The notes below the pieces were generated by a model. It did not search any database. It was not told the origin of the DNA and saw only the letters and a program-made list of their open reading frames with translations. The position numbers were made by a program, and so were the translations under genes. This document shows, piece by piece, positions 42,439-50,674 of a stretch of 64,000 nt of DNA. How positions within the stretch are numbered: position 1 is the stretch's first letter; each line of letters starts with the position of its first letter. Source of the stretch: Mesobacillus subterraneus (lineage in GTDB: Bacteria > Bacillota > Bacilli > Bacillales > Cytobacillaceae); assembly GCF_023715485.1 (NCBI RefSeq), contig NZ_JAMBOF010000005.1:243042-307041 (forward strand), given 5' to 3'.

Positions 42439-43101
42439 ATGAATAACCGAGTAGAAGTGCTTCGAGGACTTTTTAACTATAATTATTATACATATAAGCT
42501 GAGGGATTCAGAGCATGTTCCCGGCGTTTGGAAAAATACCGCTCTGCTGATATTGCTCAGCGGCTTGATTTTTGGAATAAGTGCCTATTTTGGAATAGGT
42601 TCCGAATATCTTTCGAAAAAGTTGACCAGCATTTCCAGGGAAGAGTATGAAATGCATAAAATTCTGTACATGGCTGGCCAGACAATACTTGGATTGTTTT
42701 TCGGAGCGACGATGATTTTTTTGCCGGCGTTGTTTTTCTGGACGCTGTCCGACATTGAGTTGAAGAAACTGCTGACTGTCCAATTTTTCGTCATGCCGAT
42801 CCTTCTGCTGGAAAAAGCGATCATCATCCCGCTGGCAATCGCTCTTGGACTGACAAAAGTATCTTCACCGTTCTCGCTAGGTATCATCGCCCAGTACATA
42901 ACAGGAAATGATTTTATCATCTATTTCCTCGCGTCTATATCCATATTCAAAGTGTGGGCTATTTTCATAGAATACAAGTATTTGAAAATGCTGACCGGAA
43001 AGAATCCCAGAATCGTCCTTTTGATGGTCATCGGCATAAATCTTGTTTTCTGGCTGTTTACAGCACTCTTTTCGTTCATCCAATTTGAGAAGATCCTATA
43101 A
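42439..43101 (+). CDS. YIP1-like polytopic membrane protein
   Basis: Protein of 220 residues with five hydrophobic helices (about 30-52, 75-105, 108-132, 142-170, 192-215) in the arrangement of Yip1/DUF1282-type proteins, often found beside RND-adaptor genes in bacilli. Function unknown. ATG 42439 follows CTGGGGG. The adaptor gene starts 14 bp after its stop, so they form an operon; the protein may be the membrane partner of the adaptor. Confidence 0.75.
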   Translation: MNNRVEVLRGLFNYNYYTYKLRDSEHVPGVWKNTALLILLSGLIFGISAYFGIGSEYLSKKLTSISREEYEMHKILYMAGQTILGLFFGATMIFLPALFFWTLSDIELKKLLTVQFFVMPILLLEKAIIIPLAIALGLTKVSSPFSLGIIAQYITGNDFIIYFLASISIFKVWAIFIEYKYLKMLTGKNPRIVLLMVIGINLVFWLFTALFSFIQFEKIL

Positions 43102-43115
43102 GGGAGGTGCACCAT

Positions 43116-44348
43116 ATGAAAAAGAAGACGACAATCCTGCTGTCTGCAGGCATACTATTTGTTTCAGCAAACCTGTATTTGGCATTGAAGGATGACAGCA
43201 AAGCGGTGCGCTCCTCCTATATCAATAATTGGACAGAAGTGGGGAAGGAGAGTTTGACGCAGACATTGCAAGCGTCAGGTGTTGTCACCCCTGAGGAAGA
43301 GCATCACATTTACTATAATGATAAGCCCGGAGTATTTAAGAGCTTTCTTGTAAAAGAAGGGGATCGAGTCGACAGCGGTACTTCACTTTACGAATATTCC
43401 TCCGACAATATAGATGAGGATCTGGCTGAGCTTGAGAGGGAAAAAAACCAGCTGGTAAGGGAGGCGACGCTGATTGATGAACAAATTCAGCAGCTGCTTT
43501 ATCTCCAGTCTGTATCCGCATCGGCATCGGATAACAGCACACCGGTTTTAGGTGATGGCTCAACCGGCAATAGTTCCTCGAATGACCTCGTGCAAGTGTC
43601 GATTGAAAAAGAAATCTACGACAAGCAGCTAGAGAAAAGCCGTGTAAAGTCCGAAATCGACAAGTATGATGATATGATTGATTCCTATGATGGCAGCGAT
43701 CAAATTGGCAGGACCAGTGAAGTCGACGGCACGGTGAAAAAAATCAATTATGAACTGAAGAATCCAATAGTCACGATCATTTCCGACACACCTAAGGTAG
43801 AAGGCACGTTTACAGAAAGAGACTTGAAAAATGTCGAAGAAGGCATGGAAGTCTACGTAAGATCAGACTTATTCAAAGGGACTGTTGGCGGGACACTGAC
43901 GAAAATCGCCGACTATCCGGAAACAGACCCGTCTGTGAAAAAGGAAAGCCACTACCCATTTGAAATTGAACTTGAACAAGATCTGGAAAACATCATCAAA
44001 GGTACGCATGTGGAAGTTAGCATCGTCACAAATCAGGTACTCAACGCTTCAACCGTTCCTGGGAAATCAGTGGAAAAAGGCAAGAAGAACAGCTACATAT
44101 ATATATTGAATGAAGCGGGAGTAGTCGAGAAACGCAAAATCAAAAAGGGCATGGACCTTAACGGGAAAGTCGAAGTCACAAAGGGCGCCAAACCAGGCGA
44201 ACTCTTAGTCCGTAAACCAGAAAAAGTCCAGCAAGAAAACAGCCCATTCTTCAGTAGGCTAAACATAGACTCGTTAAAGAAAAAGACATTCAGCGAAGAA
44301 GGCAATCGTACTATTTTTAAGCATATAATGGTTGGATTTTTTAAATAA
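43116..44348 (+). CDS. HlyD/YknX-like efflux periplasmic adaptor-type protein
   Basis: Protein of 410 residues with an N-terminal membrane anchor (TTILLSAGILFVSANLYLAL), a biotinyl-lipoyl-like first half (VFKSFLVKEGDRVDSGTSLYEY), a coiled coil (about 100-125 and 165-190), the second lipoyl half (DGTVKKINYEL), and beta-barrel regions. Such adaptors link an inner-membrane transporter to the outside; in Gram-positives they work with MacB-type ABC transporters. No ATPase or MacB permease lies nearby, which is unusual. ATG 43116 follows GGGAGGTG. Confidence 0.82.
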   Translation: MKKKTTILLSAGILFVSANLYLALKDDSKAVRSSYINNWTEVGKESLTQTLQASGVVTPEEEHHIYYNDKPGVFKSFLVKEGDRVDSGTSLYEYSSDNIDEDLAELEREKNQLVREATLIDEQIQQLLYLQSVSASASDNSTPVLGDGSTGNSSSNDLVQVSIEKEIYDKQLEKSRVKSEIDKYDDMIDSYDGSDQIGRTSEVDGTVKKINYELKNPIVTIISDTPKVEGTFTERDLKNVEEGMEVYVRSDLFKGTVGGTLTKIADYPETDPSVKKESHYPFEIELEQDLENIIKGTHVEVSIVTNQVLNASTVPGKSVEKGKKNSYIYILNEAGVVEKRKIKKGMDLNGKVEVTKGAKPGELLVRKPEKVQQENSPFFSRLNIDSLKKKTFSEEGNRTIFKHIMVGFFK

Positions 44349-44357
44349 CGTTAAGGG

Positions 44358-44388
44358 GGACCAAGTTCAGTTCATTTGGTCCTTTTTA
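44358..44388 (+). terminator. Terminator after the adaptor gene
   Basis: Stem GGACCAA (44358-44364) with TTGGTCC (44376-44382), then TTTTTA. Confidence 0.85.
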
Positions 44389-44478
44389 TTTGGAATTCAC
44401 TTTACCCTTAGAAGGAATTTAAGCGATGCACAAAGAATAGTATATTGTAAAATTATCCAAAATTGGAGTGGGGTCAGG

Positions 44479-44790
44479 ATGGATGGAGCGATTGCGTTTG
44501 CTGTGTTTTTGTTTATTGCTGTAGTGATCTATTTATTAGTTAAAAACAAGGAAGAGATCAAGAAAGTAAACATAAGAAATAGGCTGATTGTAGTCGGGGC
44601 ATTGGCAGCCCTTCTATTATTTTCTGCATTGGCAATCTATTACGCAGGAAATTGGATAGGAGGCTTTATAAATAACGGAGCACTTAAATTCACATTTCAA
44701 ATAGTATGGATGCTGATTATTTTAGGAATCATCACTAAGATTTGGGACTCAATATTAAGCAAAGTTAAACGCGACTCGGGAATCGTTTAA
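44479..44790 (+). CDS. Small three-helix membrane protein
   Basis: Protein of 103 residues with hydrophobic helices near 4-20, 33-55 and 70-92, separated by basic loops (KNKEEIKKVNIRNR). No family recognised. ATG 44479 follows GTGGGGTCAGG; the upstream frame from 44332 crosses the terminator of the preceding gene and is rejected. Confidence 0.7.
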   Translation: MDGAIAFAVFLFIAVVIYLLVKNKEEIKKVNIRNRLIVVGALAALLLFSALAIYYAGNWIGGFINNGALKFTFQIVWMLIILGIITKIWDSILSKVKRDSGIV

Positions 44791-44978
44791 ATGCCACTGT
44801 CACCACAGAGTTTTGTCAAAAAAATAGATTGCTCCTTTAAATTGGTTTTCTGTTTGTGAAGGTCACTTGTGGACTTAGCCCAGCGCCATACTTTCTCGAC
44901 AAAATGGGCGAAACGAAAGCTAAGCAGCCTCCGACTAATTATGTGCAGTTAGTTAAATAAGACACGGGGGCTAAGGAA

Positions 44979-45065
44979 ATGACGGGAGTTGCAAAGCGAT
45001 TTTTCGTTGGCATAGGTATTTTTGTGGTGGCTTTACTGGCAATCATAAGTACAACTCAGTATTGA
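44979..45065 (+). CDS. Tiny single-helix membrane peptide (28 residues)
   Basis: A 28-codon open frame, ATG 44979 to TGA 45063-45065, with GGGGG and AAGGAA upstream. The peptide is basic at the N-terminus (MTGVAKRFF), has one hydrophobic helix (VGIGIFVVALLAIIS) and ends STTQY. A terminator-like stem (AAGCCT/AGGTTT with T-run, near 45083-45106) follows, which supports a real gene. No function can be given. Confidence 0.5.
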   Translation: MTGVAKRFFVGIGIFVVALLAIISTTQY

Positions 45066-45161
45066 TGAGATAACAAGGAAGCCTTAATAAGAGGTTTTTT
45101 ATATTTTTGAATCGAGGCTGATGAAGTTGTATAGAATGGCCATAGGCAGATTAGGTGTTGG

Positions 45162-45560
45162 ATGAAAAGGTTTATTTTTTGGGGTTGGCTTCTATTATCA
45201 TTGTCCGTTGCTGTGTTAATCTGTTCTTTCAGTTTACCAATACGTGATGATTATTTTCCGGCTATCCAAGACTATATAAGCAGCTGTTACTTTTTAAGTG
45301 GCGTCGCAATAATACTCAGCACTGTCACATGTATCGCCACCCTTTTTAATAACAGCAAGAATTGGAAAGCGACTTTAATAATTGTCTTAACCATCATTTG
45401 TTTTTTTCTGTTTGCTTACTTTTTCAGGCTAATGCTTCCTATATATTTACTTTTAGTTGAAGCTTTTCTAATCATAATTCCAGTAAGTTTAATACATTTT
45501 TTGCTAACTTGCTTTCTGAGGAAGCTTCCAACTAATTACCTTAGAAAATTAAAATGGTGA
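45162..45560 (+). CDS. Four-helix membrane protein
   Basis: Protein of 132 residues with four hydrophobic helices (about 3-25, 40-62, 70-92, 95-118). No family recognised. The ATG has a modest ribosome site (AGGTGTT). AT-rich. The stop codon lies inside the terminator stem shared with the convergent anti-sigma gene. Confidence 0.65.
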   Translation: MKRFIFWGWLLLSLSVAVLICSFSLPIRDDYFPAIQDYISSCYFLSGVAIILSTVTCIATLFNNSKNWKATLIIVLTIICFFLFAYFFRLMLPIYLLLVEAFLIIIPVSLIHFLLTCFLRKLPTNYLRKLKW

Positions 45561-45580
45561 CTGCGGACAGTCACCATTTT
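45551..45580. terminator. Bidirectional terminator
   Basis: Perfect 13-bp stem AAAATGGTGACTG (45551-45563) with CAGTCACCATTTT (45568-45580), flanked by A-rich and T-rich ends, so it works both ways. Confidence 0.85.
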
Positions 45581-45584
45581 AGTA

Positions 45585-46730
45585 TTATGATTTAGGTAAA
45601 CTAACTTCATCTATTTGTTGTTTTAAAATCATCCAAGTTCCGGAGTGATTCTTGAAGGTTATCGTAAGGGTTAGTTGTCCGTATAAATCTGTTTCCTGGT
45701 ACTGAGTTAACGTATATTCTGTCTCTGAAATCCTGATCAGCTGAAAAGGGAATTCAGGAATATAATGTGGTGGATATTCAGTAGGTACAACATACAATCC
45801 ATCTTCTTTTTCATCCACTCTAAAGCTGAAAGTTGATTCTACAAATTCTCGTGCCACAAAGTCCGTAAACAAGGAATAGAATTCTTCCTTTGTTTTATAA
45901 GTGTTAAATTTTTCATCCTCTGTCGCATCATTGAACGCTGAATTAATAGTGTTATTGAACCTCTCCAGCAAAGCAATTGCTTTTTCCTCATTAAAGGCCA
46001 ACTGTTCGTCTATTGCTGCTTGCTGTTGCTCCAAGGCTTCCAGTTCGCTGATATATGGGCCGAGCACAGTGGTGAATCCTTGTTCTTTTAAAATCGAATC
46101 GACGACCTTATAAAATTCACTCTCAGGCAAACTGCCTGTTTTCTGGACGAATTGGTATACACCTTCATCCTTCCATAAAAGCAAGAGCTGGTTGTCGGAT
46201 ATTTTAAATAATTGCCCTGATAATTCCACTGTGAACTTTATATCCTTCTCCAATACTCCGTCAATTTCAGGCTTGGTGAGCTGTATTCCATATGAAAAAG
46301 AATCAATGGCATTTCCCTCTTTCTCATAAATATTTTCATAAAGGTCTTCATTGATGTGTTTGTGCTTGAAAACATATCCCTCGGGAAGATAGTCTAGGGG
46401 CACTAGCTCAGGTTTTGAGAAATTTTCCTTCGGGCGATTGGTGTCCGGATCTTCTTCTATATTTGTATTCTGCCCTGGATTAGGAGAAGGGTCCGGCAAT
46501 GTTACCATTTCACGTGTAATTAGCACGTAAATCCCAACAGAGAAAATCAGAAAAGCAGTAATGCTTAAACTGATGGGCACGATTTTGGATAACCTGATAA
46601 AAGAGAATTTTTGTTTCTGCTTTGCTTCAATCTTTGTAAATACATTTGCCTTCATTTGTTGAGAAAAAACAAAGTCAGCCAATTCTTCCTTTAATAGTTT
46701 CTCCTTTAACTCCTTCATTTGTTTCTCCAT
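45585..46730 (-). CDS. Membrane anti-sigma factor-like protein
   Basis: Protein of 381 residues: a cytoplasmic N-terminus of about 50 residues (ADFVFSQQMKANVFTKIEAKQ), one membrane helix (about 52-73), and a long outer domain. The N-terminal part would bind the ECF sigma factor encoded upstream. The outer part (about 100-381) has no family I recognise; it contains a Gln/Glu-rich helix (LEALEQQQAAIDEQLAF). ATG 46730 follows AAAGGAG. It overlaps the sigma gene by 56 bp, the usual coupling of sigma and anti-sigma. Confidence 0.8.
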   Translation of the reverse strand: MEKQMKELKEKLLKEELADFVFSQQMKANVFTKIEAKQKQKFSFIRLSKIVPISLSITAFLIFSVGIYVLITREMVTLPDPSPNPGQNTNIEEDPDTNRPKENFSKPELVPLDYLPEGYVFKHKHINEDLYENIYEKEGNAIDSFSYGIQLTKPEIDGVLEKDIKFTVELSGQLFKISDNQLLLLWKDEGVYQFVQKTGSLPESEFYKVVDSILKEQGFTTVLGPYISELEALEQQQAAIDEQLAFNEEKAIALLERFNNTINSAFNDATEDEKFNTYKTKEEFYSLFTDFVAREFVESTFSFRVDEKEDGLYVVPTEYPPHYIPEFPFQLIRISETEYTLTQYQETDLYGQLTLTITFKNHSGTWMILKQQIDEVSLPKS

Positions 46731-47241
46731 CTTCTCCACTCCTTTCCTGTAAAATTTCCTTCAATAATGTTTTTGCGCGGGAAAGTCTCGACTTCACCGT
46801 ATTCAGATTCAAACCGGAAATTTCTGAGATCTCCTTCAGCGAGCATTCTTGAAAGTAAAAGAGGAAGAGGATTTCTCTATATTTAACCGGCAACTTGAAC
46901 AGCGCTTCCGTCAGCTCCTGGTTTTCTGCACTCTTGATCAGTTCGTTTTCAGGGCTGGACTGGTGGTTTGTTAAAAAAGATGATAGATAGTTGCTGACAA
47001 ATACTTTTTTGTGGTGCCAGCTCTTTAGGTAGTCCTTGCAATGGTTGGAGGCCACGCGGAATAGCCATGTCTGAATCTGTGCGTTGCCCTGGAAGGTATC
47101 GTACTTTTGGTAGCACTTAAAGAATATTTCCTGTGCTAGATCTTCTGCTGTCTGCCTGTCCCTGACGTATGAGTAGGCTAATTGGAGAACAGCAGTCCCG
47201 TAATGATCCATCAGGTCAGCGATTGCCTTTTGCTTATGCAT
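46675..47241 (-). CDS. ECF-type RNA polymerase sigma factor
   Basis: Protein of 188 residues with sigma region 2 (about 10-80: AYSYVRDRQTAEDLAQEIFFKCYQ, then QTWLFRVASNHCKDYL) and region 4 (about 110-165: LPVKYREILFLFYFQECSLKEISEISGLNLNTVKSRLSRA). It directs RNA polymerase to extracytoplasmic stress promoters and is controlled by the downstream anti-sigma. ATG 47241 follows TGGAGGTGAAG. An ECF-like promoter lies about 40 bp upstream, suggesting autoregulation. Confidence 0.92.
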   Translation of the reverse strand: MHKQKAIADLMDHYGTAVLQLAYSYVRDRQTAEDLAQEIFFKCYQKYDTFQGNAQIQTWLFRVASNHCKDYLKSWHHKKVFVSNYLSSFLTNHQSSPENELIKSAENQELTEALFKLPVKYREILFLFYFQECSLKEISEISGLNLNTVKSRLSRAKTLLKEILQERSGEDGETNEGVKGETIKGRIG

Positions 47242-47270
47242 TTCTTCACCTCCACCATCTGTTTAACATT

Positions 47271-47298
47271 TAGACGATTGCGATTACTAAAAGTTTAT
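47271..47298 (-). promoter_or_regulatory. ECF sigma-type promoter (autoregulatory candidate)
   Basis: On the minus strand: ATAAAC, 16-bp spacer, CGTCTA. This fits the ECF consensus TGAAAC-N16-CGTC in the AAC and CGTC cores and in spacing. Confidence 0.6.
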
Positions 47299-47346
47299 TA
47301 TTTACTAAAATGTTTTATAAATAGCTGCCTGTGGTAAAAACAAAAA

Positions 47347-47366
47347 AGGCACCAATTAAGGTGCCT
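47347..47366 (-). terminator. Terminator of the LysM-NlpC/P60 gene
   Basis: Perfect stem AGGCACC/GGTGCCT, followed on the minus strand by TTTTGTTTTT. Confidence 0.85.
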
Positions 47367-47371
47367 GTTCA

Positions 47372-48433
47372 TTAATAGAATCGTTTAAACCCATCAAAGT
47401 GGTTCTTATAATACGGGTTGTCCAGGTTGGAAATTATTACACCATTATCGCTGGCATGGATGAATTCATTGTTTCCGAGATAAATGCCCATATGGGATAT
47501 TCCTGGCTTATAGGTATTTTCAAAGAATACAAGATCTCCTGGCTGCGGATCGTTTATGTAATAAGCGCGATTGTAATAGCCTTCCGAAGAATAACGGCCC
47601 ATCTTCATGCCGGCTTTGTTAAAGGCATAGTAGATAAATCCGCTGCAATCAAAGCCTTCAGGCGTACTTCCGCCCCAGGAGTACGGAACACCAAGCAGAT
47701 CCTGGGCAATTGCAAGGACTTCAGAATCCGCACTTGGTACAGGCTGTTTGGCAGGTGGCTGTACTGGTGCAGGTGAAGAAGGTGCTGTTTCGCCCTTCAT
47801 GCTAACCAGCAGTTTTTGTCCGACAAAAATCATGTCCGACTTAAGGTTGTTAAGCTTCTTAAGTTCTTGAACAGTCATGCCGAACTGCTTGCCAATTCCG
47901 CTCAGTGTATCGCCGGATTTGATTATGTACTCAGCACCTTCAGACTTAGCGGGCTCCTTAGCTGGTTGGGCTGGCGCTGTTGGCTGAGTTTTTACTGGAG
48001 CCGGTGTAACAGCAGCCGTCCCATTCGATATCTTAAGCTTCTGTCCAGGATAAATCAAATAGCCGCTCAGGTTGTTCCATTTCATAAGATCGCTCAGTGC
48101 AATTTTATGCTGGGAAGCAATCTTGCTTAGGGTATCGCCACTGACAACAATATAGACAGAAGCTGTTTCAGCTGTTGCAGCCGGCTTTGCCGGCGCAACA
48201 ACGGGCTTAGCCACAGCTGTAGTACCTGGAACTGTTAATGTCTGATTCACATAAATTAAATCAGAGGATAATTTATTTGTTTTCTTCAAATCAACAACAG
48301 TTGTTTTATAGGTAAAGGCAATGTGGGATAATGTATCCCCTTTTTTTACAGTGTATGTATCTGCAGAAGCAATACCGGAGAAGGCAGAAGTCAGAATAGC
48401 GGCGGTCATAAGAGTTGCGGCTTGTTTCTTCAA
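47372..48433 (-). CDS. Secreted LysM/NlpC-P60 peptidoglycan endopeptidase (LytE/LytF-like)
   Basis: Secreted cell-wall hydrolase of 353 residues. A signal peptide (to about 24, cut after ASA) is followed by three LysM domains (about 26-70, 92-136, 170-212), separated by Pro/Ala-rich linkers, and a C-terminal NlpC/P60 domain (about 232-353) with catalytic Cys in FDCSGF, His in SHMGIYL and His in EFIHAS. The family cleaves D-gamma-glutamyl-meso-diaminopimelate bonds and works in cell separation or wall turnover. TTG 48433 is the start with GGAGTG eleven bases upstream. It is transcribed towards the sigma gene. Confidence 0.93.
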   Translation of the reverse strand: MKKQAATLMTAAILTSAFSGIASADTYTVKKGDTLSHIAFTYKTTVVDLKKTNKLSSDLIYVNQTLTVPGTTAVAKPVVAPAKPAATAETASVYIVVSGDTLSKIASQHKIALSDLMKWNNLSGYLIYPGQKLKISNGTAAVTPAPVKTQPTAPAQPAKEPAKSEGAEYIIKSGDTLSGIGKQFGMTVQELKKLNNLKSDMIFVGQKLLVSMKGETAPSSPAPVQPPAKQPVPSADSEVLAIAQDLLGVPYSWGGSTPEGFDCSGFIYYAFNKAGMKMGRYSSEGYYNRAYYINDPQPGDLVFFENTYKPGISHMGIYLGNNEFIHASDNGVIISNLDNPYYKNHFDGFKRFY

Positions 48434-48625
48434 CTTTCGTCAACACTCCATTTCTTGTAAATTTTATAATTATTCTATCATATAAAAATAGTATTATATA
48501 TATAATTATGACATTTTATAACAAAAAGGACTGAGGTTGTTACAATCTTTTTGGAAAACTATTTACAAATCATATCGTTTTTAATAGAATATTGTCATTG
48601 CAGACAGAAACAGGAGGATCATGAA

Positions 48626-48781
48626 GTGAGATCATCTAATGAAAAGGCAGCAGAAATTAATCAGGAACTGTTTTTTGATGTCATTAAGAAGACCTATGAA
48701 AAAGGTAAAAATAACGAAGAAATCACAATCCAGAAGCTTATGGAAGATTTAATTATAGATATAAAGACTTGTACAGAGTAA
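48626..48781 (+). CDS. Small soluble protein (51 residues)
   Basis: Starts at GTG 48626, eight bases after CAGGAGG; the frame upstream from 48551 is not supported. The product is a charged helical protein (EINQELFFDVIKKTYEKG, KLMEDLIIDIK). No family recognised. A strong terminator follows the stop directly, which supports a real gene. Confidence 0.6.
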   Translation: MRSSNEKAAEINQELFFDVIKKTYEKGKNNEEITIQKLMEDLIIDIKTCTE

Positions 48782-48782
48782 A

Positions 48783-48814
48783 AACTGGCGGCCATTTGGC
48801 GCCAGTTTTTTTAA
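48783..48814 (+). terminator. Terminator after the 51-residue gene
   Basis: Perfect 8-bp stem AACTGGCG (48783-48790) with CGCCAGTT (48800-48807), followed by TTTTTT. Confidence 0.88.
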
Positions 48815-48962
48815 TGAGCAATTTAATATAGATGAATTAGTATTAGTAGATATATCATTGATAAAAATGATTGAAAATTTTAAAAATTTTACATTGACTA
48901 GTACAAATTCCCTACATAAAATAAGTAGTAGTTACTATTTTTATTAATGGATGGGATATAAT

Positions 48963-49334
48963 TTGAAAATAGAGAGTGTTGTAATTGTAATTAATAATTT
49001 AATGGGAAAACAGCAGTATGGAATCGCCAGGGAAGTAATGATGAAAGAATGGATGCGGATTACTGAGCCTTTGCATTATCAATTGTTAAGTAGTGAAGCG
49101 AAAGAACTTATGAAGGTTATTGCTAAAGAAAAAGAGAATTTTGATTTTATTTCACTAAGTGAAAAGGATAAAAGAATTCTAAATTTGTTAAATGAAGCAG
49201 TTCGGGAGGTCAAACTTCCGTATGCGAAGAAAATATTCATTGAACATAAAGAGTTGATTAAAAAGGCACACTCCCAAAAATGGCTCACTGCTGATGCCCG
49301 GTTTATGTGTTTTGCGTGGGAAAAAAATGCTTAA
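48963..49334 (+). CDS. Hypothetical helical protein
   Basis: Protein of 123 residues. Start TTG 48963 is favoured because GGATGGGA lies just ahead; ATG 48951 is in frame but has no ribosome site. All-helical by composition, with ISLSEKDKRILNLLNEAVREVKLPYAKKIF in the centre; no membrane segment and no family recognised. AT-rich. Confidence 0.6.
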   Translation: MKIESVVIVINNLMGKQQYGIAREVMMKEWMRITEPLHYQLLSSEAKELMKVIAKEKENFDFISLSEKDKRILNLLNEAVREVKLPYAKKIFIEHKELIKKAHSQKWLTADARFMCFAWEKNA

Positions 49335-49351
49335 GAAAGAACAAGGAGAAG

Positions 49352-49523
49352 CATGGGTTTTACCCAATATATGAAAAGAGAATTATCTGGTTATAAGCTT
49401 TAGCGAAAGGTTCAAACTCATTTTTGGAGCTAGTTCCGGGTTATTAGAGGAGCCGCTAACTTTAATTGCCTGGATTAATAAGGATGAATGGAAATCCCAT
49501 TTCTATACATGTTTTGGCGTTTG
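49352..49523 (+). pseudogene. Frameshifted remnant of a small gene
   Basis: ATG 49352 has a good ribosome site (CAAGGAGAAG) but its frame stops after 16 codons. A +1 shift near 49374 continues into 49 codons of unbroken reading frame (ISFSERFKLIFGASSGLL, then LTLIAWINKDEWKSHFYTCF). Together they look like one protein of about 57 residues broken by one indel. Family unknown. Confidence 0.35.
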
Positions 49524-49569
49524 ATTGGTGAATAATGTTCCATGAGAAAATATAATAAATTATTAAAGA

Positions 49570-49606
49570 TAAAAAAGGGCTGTCACAAAAGTGGCAGTCT
49601 TTTTGA
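49570..49606 (+). terminator. Terminator-like hairpin
   Basis: Stem GGGCTGTCAC with GTGGCAGTCTT (one G-T pair), loop AAAA, followed by TTTTTG. Confidence 0.65.
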
Positions 49607-49814
49607 TTAATTTCCCATTAATCTATTTAGCGATGAAATTATCAATCTCGAGAAGTATACATATGATTTCAACCGGTCTTTATTTAATTAAGAAAACACA
49701 GGGACGGTTCTTCTATGAATACGTAAAAGAAAAAGTAAGGATATATGAATTAAATAAAAGAATTTATAATAGATAGAGGTTTTCTTGACCAATTTAGTAG
49801 AAAAGGTGAGTATA

Positions 49815-50387
49815 ATGGGTAAAAGTTTATTAGGAGTAGCAGTGGGAGTAGCTTTGGTGACAGCAAGTTCCAATTGGGCCATTGCTGGTAATGACGGAAA
49901 AGGATTACCCGATATGGTAATGGAACAGCAAATAGCAATTAATAATTTACAGGCGGAGTTGGAAAAAGCAAACGGGAAAATTGCTTTATTAGAAGGTCAG
50001 ACTGATCAAAGCCAAGATTTAACTTCATTAGATAATAGAATAAATCTAATTGAAGATTATATGAAGGAATACAATGGTGTAAATCCTGACTACTACATGG
50101 GTGATCAAAAAGCTCTTGAAATAAAGCGGGGTGTTTCCGAAGAAATTAATCGAGTTATCCAAGCTGAAGAAGCTTTTCAAGATTTGACACTGGAATCAGT
50201 CAATCTCGATCGAAATAAGTATGGCAATTATAAAATTCGTATTGAAATAACCGGCGATCTTGATGTCGTTAATTATAATATTGGTTGGTATGTAAATATT
50301 GAGGAGTATATTTATCTCGAGGATTTAAATAATAAGCGATTGTTCTATTATATTAATTTAAATGGAAATAAAATTTATGAAGGGTAA
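49815..50387 (+). CDS. Secreted protein with coiled coil
   Basis: Protein of 190 residues with a signal peptide (MGKSLLGVAVGVALVTASSNWAIA, probable cut after AIA), a coiled coil (about 37-65: MEQQIAINNLQAELEKANGK), and a C-terminal domain with alternating strand-like segments (NYKIRIEITGDLDVVNYNIGW). No family recognised. ATG 49815 follows AAAAGGTGAG; the frame upstream to 49785 is not supported. AT-rich. Confidence 0.68.
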   Translation: MGKSLLGVAVGVALVTASSNWAIAGNDGKGLPDMVMEQQIAINNLQAELEKANGKIALLEGQTDQSQDLTSLDNRINLIEDYMKEYNGVNPDYYMGDQKALEIKRGVSEEINRVIQAEEAFQDLTLESVNLDRNKYGNYKIRIEITGDLDVVNYNIGWYVNIEEYIYLEDLNNKRLFYYINLNGNKIYEG

Positions 50388-50505
50388 TTTTATTGTTAAA
50401 TTCCTTGTGATGGTGAATATTTAAGTGGAATGTGCTGAAGAAGCTAGGGAGGTTCTCCACAAGGTAATGTTCACAATTTTCCGTTAGCTTAGATTATACT
50501 ATGGT

Positions 50506-50536
50506 CCTTCTTGATAATTCAAGAAGGTTCTTTTTT
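50506..50536 (+). terminator. Terminator
   Basis: Perfect 9-bp stem CCTTCTTGA (50506-50514) with TCAAGAAGG (50519-50527), followed by TTCTTTTTT. Confidence 0.8.
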
Positions 50537-50674
50537 CATTATGTTCAAGAAGTATGTTTAGCAGGAGCGCATGCGGTAACAGCAAATGAAGAAATTATCG
50601 AGGGATTCCTTAATCACCCTTCAACAATGGGGGATGTTGAGAAATTTAAAAAGGAATGGGACAGTTTTTACTGA
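50537..50674 (+). pseudogene. C-terminal remnant of a transaldolase-like gene
   Basis: An open frame of 45 codons without start or ribosome site reads HYVQEVCLAGAHAVTANEEI, then FLNHPSTMGDVEKFKKEWDSFY and stop. It matches the end of small transaldolases (TalC/fructose-6-phosphate aldolase type), where LAGAH/D-(V/I)-(A/T)T is followed by HP.T..G(V/I)E.F...W. The rest of the gene is absent; the sequence begins right after a terminator. Basis is my memory of the family pattern. Confidence 0.5.

Larger units (their letters stand above)
49335..49814. other. AT-rich region with gene remnants and a terminator
   Basis: Holds a frame-broken small gene (49352-49523), a terminator near 49570-49605 and a GGGACGGTTCT element at 49701. 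The open frame 49591-49776 starts inside the terminator hairpin and lacks a ribosome site, so it is not called. Confidence 0.5.

Noticed and set aside
49591..49776. 61-residue open frame
   Set aside because: It begins inside the terminator stem at 49570-49606, has no ribosome site and crosses the dispersed GGGACGGTTCT element.
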